DNA from: Gammaproteobacteria bacterium
GTDB lineage: Bacteria; Pseudomonadota; Gammaproteobacteria; Poriferisulfidales; Poriferisulfidaceae
DNA length: 64,000 nt
Reading direction: 5' to 3'
NCBI GenBank assembly: GCA_026706895.1
Contig: JAPOXW010000004.1
Coordinates: 1-64,000, forward strand
Of the stretch, positions 19,254-28,198 are shown in pieces (position 1 is the first letter of the stretch; every line of letters starts with the position of its first letter). The notes beneath the pieces were generated by a model. That model was not told the origin of the DNA, searched no databases, and was given only the letters and a program-made list of their open reading frames with translations. Both the position numbers and the translations under genes were made by a program.

Positions 19254-20431
19254 TCCGCGTCCCTCATCATCGACTTGATATTGCGCAGCGCCTGACGGGT
19301 CCGTTGCGTATTTTCAATCAGGCTGAAACGGACATGTCCATTGCCGTGCTGCCCGAACCCGATCCCCGGTGAAACCGCGACCTTGGCCCGTTTCAAGAGC
19401 ATCTTGCTGAATTCGAGCGACCCTAGGTCCGCGTAGGCTTCCGGAAGCGGTGCCCACACAAACATGGTCGCGGACGGCTTCGTCACGGACCACCCCATCG
19501 CGTTCAGCCCGTCGCACAGCACATCCCGGCGCTCCTGGTACATCTGGCAGATTTCGCGGACACAGTCCTGGGGTCCTTCCAACGCAGCGATGGCGGCTAC
19601 TTGAATCGGGGTGAACAGACCGTAATCCACGTAGGATTTGATTCGCGAAAGCGCACTGACCAAGCGTGCATTCCCGCACATAAAACCGACCCTCCAGCCT
19701 GGCATGTTGTAGGACTTTGACAAAGTATAAAACTCTACTGCCACGTCCTTGGCACCCTTTACCTGAAGGATGGACGGCACCACGTAGCCATCAAAGGCCA
19801 ATTCAGCGTAAGCGATGTCCTGGACCACCCACAGCTTGTATTCTTGCGCAATGTCCACCACCTTGGCGTAGAAATCCAAGCCCACGCAATGCCCCGTCGG
19901 ATTGCAGGGAAAATTCAGCAGCAGCATTTTCGGACGCGGCCAGCAGTTCTCGATAGTCTGCTGCAGGGAGTTCAGGAACTCTTCTTCGTCGTCTATGGGC
20001 ACGTAGTTGAGCTCGGCTCCGGCGATGACGCAGCTGTACGGGTGGATCGGATAGGCCGGATTAGGCACGACCACCATGTCTCCCGGAGACAGCACGGCCA
20101 AGGCCAGGTGAGCCAAGCCCTCTTTCGAGCCGATCGTCACAATGGCTTCCGTCTCCGGATCGATCTCCACGCCGAATTTTTTCTGGTACCAGCCAGCAAT
20201 CGCCTGGCGCAGGCGTGGAATGCCGCGCGAGGTCGAATACCGATGCGTATCGCCCCGGGCCACGGTTTCGCAGAGCTTGTCCACGATATGCTGCGGTGTG
20301 GGCTGATCCGGGTTACCCATCCCGAAATCGATGATATCTTCGCCGCGCCGACGTGCCTTGGACCTCAGGTCGCTGACGATGCTAAATACATATGGGGGAA
20401 GGCGCGAGACGCGCTGAAATTCGTCAGTCAT
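19250..20431 (-). CDS. alaC: Alanine aminotransferase AlaC-type (class I PLP aminotransferase)
   Basis: MTDEFQRVSRLPPYVFSIVSDLRSKARRRGEDIIDFGMGNPDQPTPQHIVDKL, YTLSKSYNMPGWRVGF. Confidence 0.92.
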   Translation of the reverse strand: MTDEFQRVSRLPPYVFSIVSDLRSKARRRGEDIIDFGMGNPDQPTPQHIVDKLCETVARGDTHRYSTSRGIPRLRQAIAGWYQKKFGVEIDPETEAIVTIGSKEGLAHLALAVLSPGDMVVVPNPAYPIHPYSCVIAGAELNYVPIDDEEEFLNSLQQTIENCWPRPKMLLLNFPCNPTGHCVGLDFYAKVVDIAQEYKLWVVQDIAYAELAFDGYVVPSILQVKGAKDVAVEFYTLSKSYNMPGWRVGFMCGNARLVSALSRIKSYVDYGLFTPIQVAAIAALEGPQDCVREICQMYQERRDVLCDGLNAMGWSVTKPSATMFVWAPLPEAYADLGSLEFSKMLLKRAKVAVSPGIGFGQHGNGHVRFSLIENTQRTRQALRNIKSMMRDAE

Positions 20432-20473
20432 GAGGAAAAGCAATTCAAAAGGAAGCGCATTGCTTACCTTACC

Positions 20474-22324
20474 TTATAGCCGTGTCGACCAGACTGCGTC
20501 CAGTGATGGTTGTTCACCGGAAGCCAGTTTTGTCATCGTTTCATATACCAATTCGGCTCTAACTCGAGCGAATTTATTAAAGTCCGCTTTGAGTTTGGTT
20601 TTTAGGCTATCGCTATTGAGCCCTTGGTATTGTGCTCCGCTTAAGAGGTCGTATGGGATCAGGTGCGTTCTCAACCGATCTGAAACAATAGATTCATCGG
20701 CCCACTGTACACGCTCTCTTAAGTAATCCAATGGATCCTTTCGACCAATTACGCGGTTCGTTTTCCATGTGATTAAGGCGCAATTTAATGCCAGATGGCC
20801 GTCTAATTCAGCCTCAGACATAAGAGCCTCCGGAAAAATGTGGTGGTATTCACGTGCTTGAATACTGTCGTAAGAAATCGGTTTATTGTCGGCAAAATCG
20901 CGAGCCCCAAAATAATTGGAAACCGCCAAAATTCCTCGTGCCGTGATATCCATTTTTTTGGGCCACCCCGCAGTGATAAGAGAGTCCACGTTTGTTAACT
21001 CGTGTTTGTCTCGGTTGAAAACGGGGATTTCCTCTAGATCTTTCTTGTCGAAGTCTTCATTGCCGAGAAAATCTTTCAATCCTCTATGCTTGTCTTTGAT
21101 TCCTTTGAAATCCGCATAAGCTCTGGTGGCAGCTGAATTTTCATAGCGATCAGTGAGGAAAGACGACCAAAGATAAGCTCGTAATAGTCCGTCTGCCTTG
21201 GCAGCAAAATCGCCATCCTCAGGCACTAACTCATAGGCTGCCGCAATGACTGCAAGGACTGCATTAGTAGGAAGGCGTGCCGCATCAAAAATTCCCTGCG
21301 CTTCAAGTAGGTTTGCCATTCGCTCCAAACCCACTTCTAGTTTGTCCCAGTTGCCCAAAAGCACTCGCTTATCCATTTCGAGCATTCCACGATTATTGGG
21401 AATTTTTTCTTGAAGCAAGGCTGATGTCGCTAATATAAGGTTTCTGACGTCTCCGAATCGCGTAGCTTTCGGACATTTATTGATCAGATGATCTTCCAAG
21501 TCATGCAGTGATTTACCTGCGACGTTTTCTACTTCTGCCACGATGATATCGTATAGAGACAATGGTTTGCTATTGGTATTCATATTGATGAATACTTGCA
21601 ATGCCACATCTTTGGGCGTACTAGCTGGTAGTGCCAAGTACGGCAGATTAAAGTGAGTCACTCGCACACGGAGTTGAGTTATCTCGTCCTTGAGTTTGTC
21701 TTTTTTTTGCGTATGAGCTAAAAGCCTGTCGTAGGCATCTGGATCATTTTTGTTTGGCTCAAACCCTTTGGTGGCTTCGCTGATCCAAGCATCAACTTCA
21801 GACGATTTGTCTCCGGGACACAAAAGGTTTATCGGGAAAAAGCCACGCTGCAAACATTTTTCGGGATGGTCCACCCAGACTGGTCTGCGTGAGCCATTTT
21901 TTGCAGTCCAGCGTCCTATGCAATAGACTTCAATATCTTCTCCGGGCTCATCATAATATTCATCATACTGAGGCAAATATACAAAATAAACATCAGATTC
22001 ATAGTTGTTGTGCATGCTACGCCAGAGAGCCGTAAGACGTTGCTGACCGTCAAGCAAATGCTCCATAACAGTTCCTTCTGCTTGAGGCTCCGCTGATTCA
22101 ATAAAGCGAGAAATAAATTGTTCGTCGCCAGCCACATCAAGCACTAAAGTTATACCTACTGGAAGGTTACTAATTATTGTGTTCAGAAGACTGGTAATAC
22201 GATGTCGATCCCAAGCCTCATAACGCTGAAAACGAGGGAGTTTTATGAAACCTTTCTCAATATTTTCAAACCAAACCCCAAGAGCTCTATCCTGTGCACG
22301 ATTGGATTGCTGCATGATGCCCAC
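20474..22324 (-). CDS. DUF262 (GmrS-like) + C-terminal DUF1524/HNH-type protein; putative modification-dependent restriction/defence protein
   Basis: N-terminal LPRFQRYEAWDRHRITSLLNTIISNLPVG and HLLDGQQRLTALWRSM (DGQQR motif of DUF262); C-terminal REYHHIFPEALMSEAELDGHLALNCALITWKTNRVIG (HNH/HxxP-type). AT-richer than neighbours by eye. Confidence 0.85.
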   Translation of the reverse strand: MGIMQQSNRAQDRALGVWFENIEKGFIKLPRFQRYEAWDRHRITSLLNTIISNLPVGITLVLDVAGDEQFISRFIESAEPQAEGTVMEHLLDGQQRLTALWRSMHNNYESDVYFVYLPQYDEYYDEPGEDIEVYCIGRWTAKNGSRRPVWVDHPEKCLQRGFFPINLLCPGDKSSEVDAWISEATKGFEPNKNDPDAYDRLLAHTQKKDKLKDEITQLRVRVTHFNLPYLALPASTPKDVALQVFINMNTNSKPLSLYDIIVAEVENVAGKSLHDLEDHLINKCPKATRFGDVRNLILATSALLQEKIPNNRGMLEMDKRVLLGNWDKLEVGLERMANLLEAQGIFDAARLPTNAVLAVIAAAYELVPEDGDFAAKADGLLRAYLWSSFLTDRYENSAATRAYADFKGIKDKHRGLKDFLGNEDFDKKDLEEIPVFNRDKHELTNVDSLITAGWPKKMDITARGILAVSNYFGARDFADNKPISYDSIQAREYHHIFPEALMSEAELDGHLALNCALITWKTNRVIGRKDPLDYLRERVQWADESIVSDRLRTHLIPYDLLSGAQYQGLNSDSLKTKLKADFNKFARVRAELVYETMTKLASGEQPSLDAVWSTRL

Positions 22325-22390
22325 TTTCTGTCCTCTTTATATTTTAGATTTCCTCAAATCCATGCTGCCCAAGCTGCGCCAGTCGATTTT

Positions 22391-22463
22391 GGGCTCAAGT
22401 CACTGACGATGCTGAACATATACGGGGGAAGGCGCGAGACGCGCTGAAACTCTTCAGTCACGG
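22391..22463 (-). pseudogene. Remnant of the alaC 5' end (VTEEFQRVSRLPPYMFSIVSDL then divergence)
   Basis: Complement reads GTG ACT GAA GAG TTT CAG CGC GTC TCG CGC CTT CCC CCG TAT ATG TTC AGC ATC GTC AGT GAC TTG; matches the AlaC N-terminus at 20431 and is out of context upstream of the DUF262 gene. Confidence 0.85.
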
Positions 22464-22540
22464 GAAAACGGCCGCTAGTCGGTTTTGGATGGTCGGGAGC
22501 AACGGCTAACGCCCTGCATTGAACCATTATAGTATTAGGC

Positions 22541-22915
22541 ATGCAGTTTGCGGAAGATCACGCGGCAGCGGAATTCATCATCCACTCGTGTAGCGCGGAG
22601 GGGATTCGCGTCAATGGGCAGGATTTAACGGAAAGCTTCATGTTGTTGCCCGGCCAGCCGGTGCAGGCATGGCCGGTCGCTGCCGGAGAATCATTGAAAC
22701 CGCAGCACTTCTCGGCGGCCATCGAGCATCAGCCTGAATTGGTGGTTCTCGGCACGGGCGCGAATCTCCGGCTACCGGACCCGGAGATTTACGGGGCACT
22801 CCTGAGCCGGGAGATCGGCTTGGAAGCGATGACCACGACCGCGGCCTGCCGAACCTATAATCTGCTTGCCCAAGACGGGCGGAATGTCGCGGCCTGCCTG
22901 ATCCTGCCGGCCTAA
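22541..22915 (+). CDS. Mth938/DUF498 (NDUFAF3-like) domain protein
   Basis: LLPGQPVQAWPV, LVVLGTGANLRLPDPEIYGALLSREIGLEAMTTTAACRTYNLLAQDGRNVAACLIL. Confidence 0.85.
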   Translation: MQFAEDHAAAEFIIHSCSAEGIRVNGQDLTESFMLLPGQPVQAWPVAAGESLKPQHFSAAIEHQPELVVLGTGANLRLPDPEIYGALLSREIGLEAMTTTAACRTYNLLAQDGRNVAACLILPA

Positions 22916-23691
22916 GGCAGGTATTTCAGCGGATCGACGGCATTCCCCTTATAACGGACCTCGAAATGAAGCCGCGGTGACTTTGCCGCCGTCTTTCCCA
23001 TGTGCGCAATCGTCTGCCCCCTCTTGACCGATTGCCCCTCCTTGACCAGCAGGCGGTCGTTATGCGCATAGGCGGTTAGAAAATCTCTCTTGTGCTGCAC
23101 GATGATCAGTTTCCCGTAGCCGACCAACCCCTCCCCGCTGTAGACTACCTTGCCCGGAGCCGCGGACACGATTTTCTGCCCTTTCTTTCCGGCGATCGAG
23201 ATTCCCTGCTTCCCTGAACCCTTGGATGAGAATTTTCGAATGATCTTGCCCTGAGCCGGCCAGGTCCAGTTGATGCCGCTTTTTGCACGAGTCGGCGGCC
23301 GTGAAGACGTGGAAGCACCTCTGCCTTTCGCCTTGCTGCTGGTCGCAGCCGCAGCCTTGCTCGATCGCGCCGGAATGATTAGTTTCTGACCGATTTTGAT
23401 CCGGTTTGGATTCTTGATCTTGTTCCGTTTGGCAATGTAGTACCAACGTGTCTTGAAGCATGCCGCGATTTCGCCTAGCGTGTCGCCTTTGCGTACGATA
23501 TAGGCAATCTCCTTGTCCCTAACCGGATAGCAGGCTTTCGCCTGTTTTTTGGGGGTGGTTGATTTTTTCTTTGTTGGAATCGATGACTCGAAAGGTTCGA
23601 CCAGCAGGTCCACAAGAGTCCCGCAGGAGATGCCCCCTGTGCACAGTGCCCCAAGAATTAGGGCTTGCCAAATACTCTTCTTCAGAACCAT
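22912..23691 (-). CDS. nlpD: LysM + M23 peptidase-family murein hydrolase activator (NlpD-like lipoprotein)
   Basis: Lipobox-like GALCTGGISCG, LysM YIVRKGDTLGEIAACFKTRWYYIAKRNKIKNPNRIKIGQKLIIP, M23 region KIIVQHKRDFLTAYAHNDRLLVKEGQSVKRGQTIAHMG...LHFEVRYKGNAVDPLKYLP. Confidence 0.88.
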   Translation of the reverse strand: MVLKKSIWQALILGALCTGGISCGTLVDLLVEPFESSIPTKKKSTTPKKQAKACYPVRDKEIAYIVRKGDTLGEIAACFKTRWYYIAKRNKIKNPNRIKIGQKLIIPARSSKAAAATSSKAKGRGASTSSRPPTRAKSGINWTWPAQGKIIRKFSSKGSGKQGISIAGKKGQKIVSAAPGKVVYSGEGLVGYGKLIIVQHKRDFLTAYAHNDRLLVKEGQSVKRGQTIAHMGKTAAKSPRLHFEVRYKGNAVDPLKYLP

Positions 23692-24263
23692 TCGCGGTAC
23701 ACGAAGAGCAGAACTAAAATGGCCACGATCAGCCAGCCGACAGATTCTATGTGACGACGCAACAAGGGCTCATACCGAGCCCCCACCCATCGCACGAGGC
23801 CTGCGACGAGGAAGAACCGTGCTGCACGCCCTGCTGCCGAGGCGACGATGAAAGGTACGAGCGCGAGGGCCATGAAGCCGGCGCTAATTGTAAAAACTTT
23901 ATAGGGGACAGGTGTGAAGGCTGCAATGAAAACAAACCAGACGCCCCACTCCTGGAACAGCCGCTGTGCCTCAGCAAATGCCTGAATCCCATCATTGGCC
24001 AAAAGCCAGGCGGAAGCCCAATCGAACGCCCAAGCCCCCAGCAGGTAACCGAAAACACCGCCGAGCACTGAAAAAACCGTTGCTAGGGCCGTGTAATGCA
24101 GCCATTTCGGCGGTTGCGCCAGCACCATGGGCGCCAGCATCACGTCTGTCGGAACAGGGAATATGACGGATTCCGCAAAGCTCAGTATGCTCAAGACCCA
24201 AGGCGCCTGTGAGTGACGGGCCCAACGTAAAGTCTGGTCGTATAGCGGGGCAAACAAGCGCAT
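23682..24263 (-). CDS. yqaA: YqaA-family inner-membrane protein (DedA/SNARE-associated-like)
   Basis: SFAESVIFPVPTDVMLAPMVLAQP, GGVFGYLLGAWAFD, FTPVPYKVFTISAGFM. Confidence 0.85.
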   Translation of the reverse strand: MRLFAPLYDQTLRWARHSQAPWVLSILSFAESVIFPVPTDVMLAPMVLAQPPKWLHYTALATVFSVLGGVFGYLLGAWAFDWASAWLLANDGIQAFAEAQRLFQEWGVWFVFIAAFTPVPYKVFTISAGFMALALVPFIVASAAGRAARFFLVAGLVRWVGARYEPLLRRHIESVGWLIVAILVLLFVYREWF

Positions 24264-24264
24264 A

Positions 24265-24900
24265 TCAGCCTGCCTGAGGGACTAGCGGTACAAATAACAC
24301 GTCCAGGAGCTCTTCTCGAGTGATGCCTCTCGCTGTCCTGACGTAGCGTACCAGCGTCTGGACTTCATGGGGCGCGCCCTCCGGAATTAGCAGTCGACCC
24401 CCTTCGGACAGTTGTTCCAGAAGCGCCTCGGGCGGGGCCGGACTGGCCGCCGTGAGCATGATCGCCTCGTAAGGTGCCCGTTCGGGCCATCCCCGACTTC
24501 CATCGCCCAAACGGGTGGAAACGTTGTGGATGCCCAGTTCGCGAAGCCGTTGGCTCGATTGTCGATGCAGTTGGGGAATGCGTTCGATGCTGTAGACCCG
24601 TTTCACCAGTTTGGCCAGAACTGCGGATTGATAGCCGGACCCGGTTCCGATCTCGAGCACGATCCGGGGAGGTCCTGTCTCCAGCAGGGCCTGCGTCATG
24701 AAGGCCACCACGTACGGTTGGGAAATGGTTTGATCGTAGCCGATGGGCAAGGCGTCGTCGCGATAGGCGTGACGGGCGACCGCGTCGCTCACGAAGCGGT
24801 GCCGGGGAGTTTCCAGAATAGCTTGCAGTACCGCCTCGTTCCCAATCCCCTTCTCGCGCAAACGTTCGATCAGGGCCGCTTGGTGCCGAGCGGCGGTCAT
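24265..24900 (-). CDS. pcm: Protein-L-isoaspartate O-methyltransferase
   Basis: ALPIGYDQTISQPYVVAFMTQALLETGPPRIVLEIGTGSGYQSAVLAKLV; start at MTAARHQAALIERL. Confidence 0.92.
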   Translation of the reverse strand: MTAARHQAALIERLREKGIGNEAVLQAILETPRHRFVSDAVARHAYRDDALPIGYDQTISQPYVVAFMTQALLETGPPRIVLEIGTGSGYQSAVLAKLVKRVYSIERIPQLHRQSSQRLRELGIHNVSTRLGDGSRGWPERAPYEAIMLTAASPAPPEALLEQLSEGGRLLIPEGAPHEVQTLVRYVRTARGITREELLDVLFVPLVPQAG

Positions 24901-24926
24901 ACCGATTCCTTCGTTTGTTTGCGCTT

Positions 24927-25682
24927 TCACAAAGCAATCTGCTGCAACCATTTCGACAGGTTGTCGAAATCGCGGTGCCGTGTCAAATCCACCTGCATCG
25001 GGGTGATAGAAGCGAATCCTTCGCGCACCGCATGAAAGTCAGTGCCTTCTCCGCCATCCTTGTCCGGCCCCGGTGGTCCGACGCGCCAGACCGAACGGTC
25101 ATCTTCATCTTCTTGCCGAATCGCGGGTTCCGCACGATGCCGATGGCCCAACCGGGTCATGCGCAAACCGCGCAAATCTTCCAGCGGCAGATCCGGAACG
25201 TTGATGTTGAGGATGATTTCTGGAGGAAGCGCCCGCTCCGACAGGTGGCGAACCAAGGAACAGGCAATGTGTGCGGCCGTCTCGTAGTGTCTTGGGGTGC
25301 GGGACGTCATGGAAACCGCAATCGCCGGGAACCCCAGTGTCCGCCCTTCCATGGCAGCCGCAACTGTACCCGAATAAAGCACGTCGTCTCCCAAATTGGC
25401 TCCATTGTTGATGCCGGATACGACCATGTCCGGCTCTGGCTCCATCAGCCCGGTGATGCCAAGGTGCACGCAATCGGTTGGAGTGCCCTCTTCCACGTAA
25501 TGGAATCCGTTGGGGGCAGTGCACACGTGAAGGTCGCGGTCAAGCGTTAAGGAGTTGCTTGCGCCGCTACGGTCGCGAGAAGGTGCGATCACCGTCAATT
25601 CAGCCAATGTGCCCAAGTGCTCGGCCAAGCACTCAAGGCCGGGAGCCTGGTACCCGTCATCGTTGCTCAGCAGTAGGCGCAT
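24927..25682 (-). CDS. surE: 5'/3'-nucleotidase SurE
   Basis: MRLLLSNDDGYQAPGLECLAE, APSRDRSGASNSLTL, VSGINNGANLGDDVLYSGTVAAAMEG. Confidence 0.96.
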   Translation of the reverse strand: MRLLLSNDDGYQAPGLECLAEHLGTLAELTVIAPSRDRSGASNSLTLDRDLHVCTAPNGFHYVEEGTPTDCVHLGITGLMEPEPDMVVSGINNGANLGDDVLYSGTVAAAMEGRTLGFPAIAVSMTSRTPRHYETAAHIACSLVRHLSERALPPEIILNINVPDLPLEDLRGLRMTRLGHRHRAEPAIRQEDEDDRSVWRVGPPGPDKDGGEGTDFHAVREGFASITPMQVDLTRHRDFDNLSKWLQQIAL

Positions 25683-25846
25683 GGTATGTACAGAATGCCG
25701 GATCTTGGAAATCGGCCTGTTCAGCCTATTTTAACTTCGCACCCACAAACTTGGAAGAATAGACTTGCACCCGCCTTTCACACAGAATGGGCTCGTGTGA
25801 AAATGGTTAGATAGACTTGGAATTCAGCCATTTTTCATGCCCAACT

Positions 25847-26368
25847 ATGGACAAAGCACGCAACGAGGATCTTGAGGCGTTTGAGCAGGCCATGATGGGC
25901 GTTGCCCCTCTCGGGCGCCGCTCCCGCTCTGATCGCGCCCTCTCGGCACCCGAGCCCCGATCTCCTGCGGCACGGCATACGGCACGAGAACGTCCGATCG
26001 AAGTTCCTGCAGCAGAACCTATGGATGGGCGAGAGATCCTGGATTGGCGCCGTCCTGGGTTGCTGGACAAGGAGTACCAAAATTTGCGCAGAGGCCGGTT
26101 ATCGCCTTCTCCCGAGGAAGTAGACCTGCATGGGCAAGACGCGCGAGAAGCCTGCACTACCATCGTGGCTGCCATCGCACGCGCACAACAGGCGAATCGC
26201 CGCTCCGTGTGCCTGATCCACGGAAAAGGACATCGCTCTGAGAACCGGGGTTCACGCCTGAAGGGATTGGTCAATGCCGCATTGCGCCAACACCCGGAGA
26301 TCCTTGGCTTTCACAGTGTTCCCGGCAACACCGGGGCCGTCAACGTCCTTCTAAGGAGGGCGCGCTGA
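25847..26368 (+). CDS. Smr-domain (MutS2 C-terminal-like) endonuclease family protein
   Basis: VDLHGQDAREA, CLIHGKGHRSENRGSRLKGLVNAALRQHPEILGFHSVPGNTGAVNVLLR. Confidence 0.88.
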   Translation: MDKARNEDLEAFEQAMMGVAPLGRRSRSDRALSAPEPRSPAARHTARERPIEVPAAEPMDGREILDWRRPGLLDKEYQNLRRGRLSPSPEEVDLHGQDAREACTTIVAAIARAQQANRRSVCLIHGKGHRSENRGSRLKGLVNAALRQHPEILGFHSVPGNTGAVNVLLRRAR

Positions 26369-27630
26369 TGAATACCAAACCCTCTTTCAGCTGCATGGAT
26401 GATTTTGATCCGGAGTCGATCACGCCAGATCAGGCTGCTGAGCACATTCAGTCCGTCGTCCAGCCTGTAATGGAAACGGAAACGGTTCCGACCATGGAGG
26501 CGCTAGACCGTGTGCTGGCCGTCGAAATACGCTCGGAAATTGACGTGCCCGGTCACACGAACTCGGCGATGGACGGCTACGCCGTGCGGGGGCAGGACTT
26601 GCCGGTTCAAGAACCTAAAACTTTCACTTTGATCGGATCGTCGTTCGCAGGTCATCCCCACGACGGTTCAGTAGACTCTGGAGAATGTGTTCGCATCATG
26701 ACCGGAGGGGTCATGCCGGATGCGGCGGACACTGTTGTCATCCAGGAGCGGATTCGGGCAGTTAGCGACACGGAAGTTGAGATCTCGCCTGGCGAGAGAC
26801 CCGGGCAGAACGTCCGGGCGGCAGGCGAAGACATTGCCGCAGGAAGCGCGATATTGGAACCCGGACATCTGCTCGGGCCCGCGGACTTGGGCCTGCTCGC
26901 CTCAGTCGGCATTACCGGGGTTCCCGTACGACGCCGCATTCGGGTCGCTTTCTTCTCGACCGGGGATGAACTTCGGGAAGTTGGCGAACCCTTGGAAGAC
27001 GGTCAGATCTACAACAGCAACCGCTACACCCTGTCAGCCATGCTGCGGCATCTTCATGTGGACGCCTTGGATCTGGGCGTGGTGCGTGATGATCGTGCCG
27101 CAGTTGCCCAAGCATTCCATGACGCTTCTGAGCAGGCTGATATGGTCATCACATCTGGCGGGATCTCGGTCGGGGAAGCCGATTACGTGAAAGAAGTGCT
27201 GAGCGAGCTAGGTGACGTGAACTTCTGGAAAGTCGCCATCAAGCCCGGGCGCCCCTTGGCGTTTGGCCGAATTGGGGAAGCAAAATTCTTCGGATTGCCT
27301 GGAAATCCAGTCTCAGTGATGGTGACCTTTTATCAGTTCGTGCGACCTGCCCTGCTTCGCATGGCAGGGGCTACTGAGCAATCGCCATTGGCGTTACGCG
27401 TTCCGATTACGTCTTCGCTACGCAAGCGGCAAGGGCGTGTGGAATACCAACGGGGTATTCTCCAACAGGCAGAGGATGGGAGCCACACGGTCTCCTGCAC
27501 CGGAGCACAGGGTTCCGGCATCTTGACTTCGATGAGTCAGGCAAACTGCTTTATCGTGCTGCCGTTGGAGCAAGGTCGAGTTGAAGAAGGCACCATCGTG
27601 GAAGTGATTCCGTTTAGCGGAATCACCTAA
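26368..27630 (+). CDS. moeA: Molybdopterin molybdenumtransferase
   Basis: NSAMDGYAVRG, STGDELREVGEPL, TSGGISVGEADYVKEVL, KPGRPLAFGRIGEAKFFGLPGNPVSVMVTF. Confidence 0.95.
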   Translation: MNTKPSFSCMDDFDPESITPDQAAEHIQSVVQPVMETETVPTMEALDRVLAVEIRSEIDVPGHTNSAMDGYAVRGQDLPVQEPKTFTLIGSSFAGHPHDGSVDSGECVRIMTGGVMPDAADTVVIQERIRAVSDTEVEISPGERPGQNVRAAGEDIAAGSAILEPGHLLGPADLGLLASVGITGVPVRRRIRVAFFSTGDELREVGEPLEDGQIYNSNRYTLSAMLRHLHVDALDLGVVRDDRAAVAQAFHDASEQADMVITSGGISVGEADYVKEVLSELGDVNFWKVAIKPGRPLAFGRIGEAKFFGLPGNPVSVMVTFYQFVRPALLRMAGATEQSPLALRVPITSSLRKRQGRVEYQRGILQQAEDGSHTVSCTGAQGSGILTSMSQANCFIVLPLEQGRVEEGTIVEVIPFSGIT

Positions 27631-27636
27631 GCGGAC

Positions 27637-28077
27637 TCAGCCCGGAGTATTCTCCTCCACCCAGCGCCGCTCGCCCCCTGCGAGGGTTTCTTCCTTCCAG
27701 AAAGGCGCAGTGGATTTCAGATCCTCCATGAGGAACCGGTTACCCTCGTATGCGGCCTTCCGGTGTTCCGCCCAGACTGCAACCAAGACGATGTCGTCAC
27801 CCGGGTGGATTTCCCCGACACGGTGGCGCAGAAGGACTGCTGAAAGCCCGAACTTGTCTCGCGCCTGACGCGCGATTTCTTCCAAATGGGCCTGAGTCAT
27901 TTCCGGGTAATGTTCAAGGTGCATGGACTGTACAGTCTCCACCTCGTTCTGTGACCGCATCGTGCCCACGAACACCACCATTGCGCCACACTTCCCGCGC
28001 AATTCCGCATGAGTTGATAAGAACTCCTGGATCTCTTTCCAGGGTTCCAAAGGCTCGGTAATCACGCGTGCGTCCAT
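27637..28077 (-). CDS. moaE: Molybdopterin synthase catalytic subunit
   Basis: MDARVITEPLEPWKEIQ..., FVGTMRSQNEVETVQSMHLEHYPEM, HRVGEIHPGDDIVLVAVWAEHRKAAYEGNRFLMEDLKSTAPFWKEE. Confidence 0.93.
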   Translation of the reverse strand: MDARVITEPLEPWKEIQEFLSTHAELRGKCGAMVVFVGTMRSQNEVETVQSMHLEHYPEMTQAHLEEIARQARDKFGLSAVLLRHRVGEIHPGDDIVLVAVWAEHRKAAYEGNRFLMEDLKSTAPFWKEETLAGGERRWVEENTPG

Positions 28078-28149
28078 TTCTATGCTTCCTGAGTACCCGC
28101 GAGGCTTTTCCTCAAGGTTTTCCCGGAGAAGACATTGTAACTGCGGCAT

Positions 28150-28182
28150 AAAAAAAGCGCCGCATGAAGCGGCGCTTTTTTT
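28150..28182. terminator. Rho-independent, potentially bidirectional terminator
   Basis: aaaaaaagcgccgc-atgaa-gcggcgcttttttt; perfect 8-bp GC-rich stem flanked by A- and T-tracts, directly downstream of fae. Confidence 0.92.
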
Positions 28183-28198
28183 CGAGCACGATGCTTGA

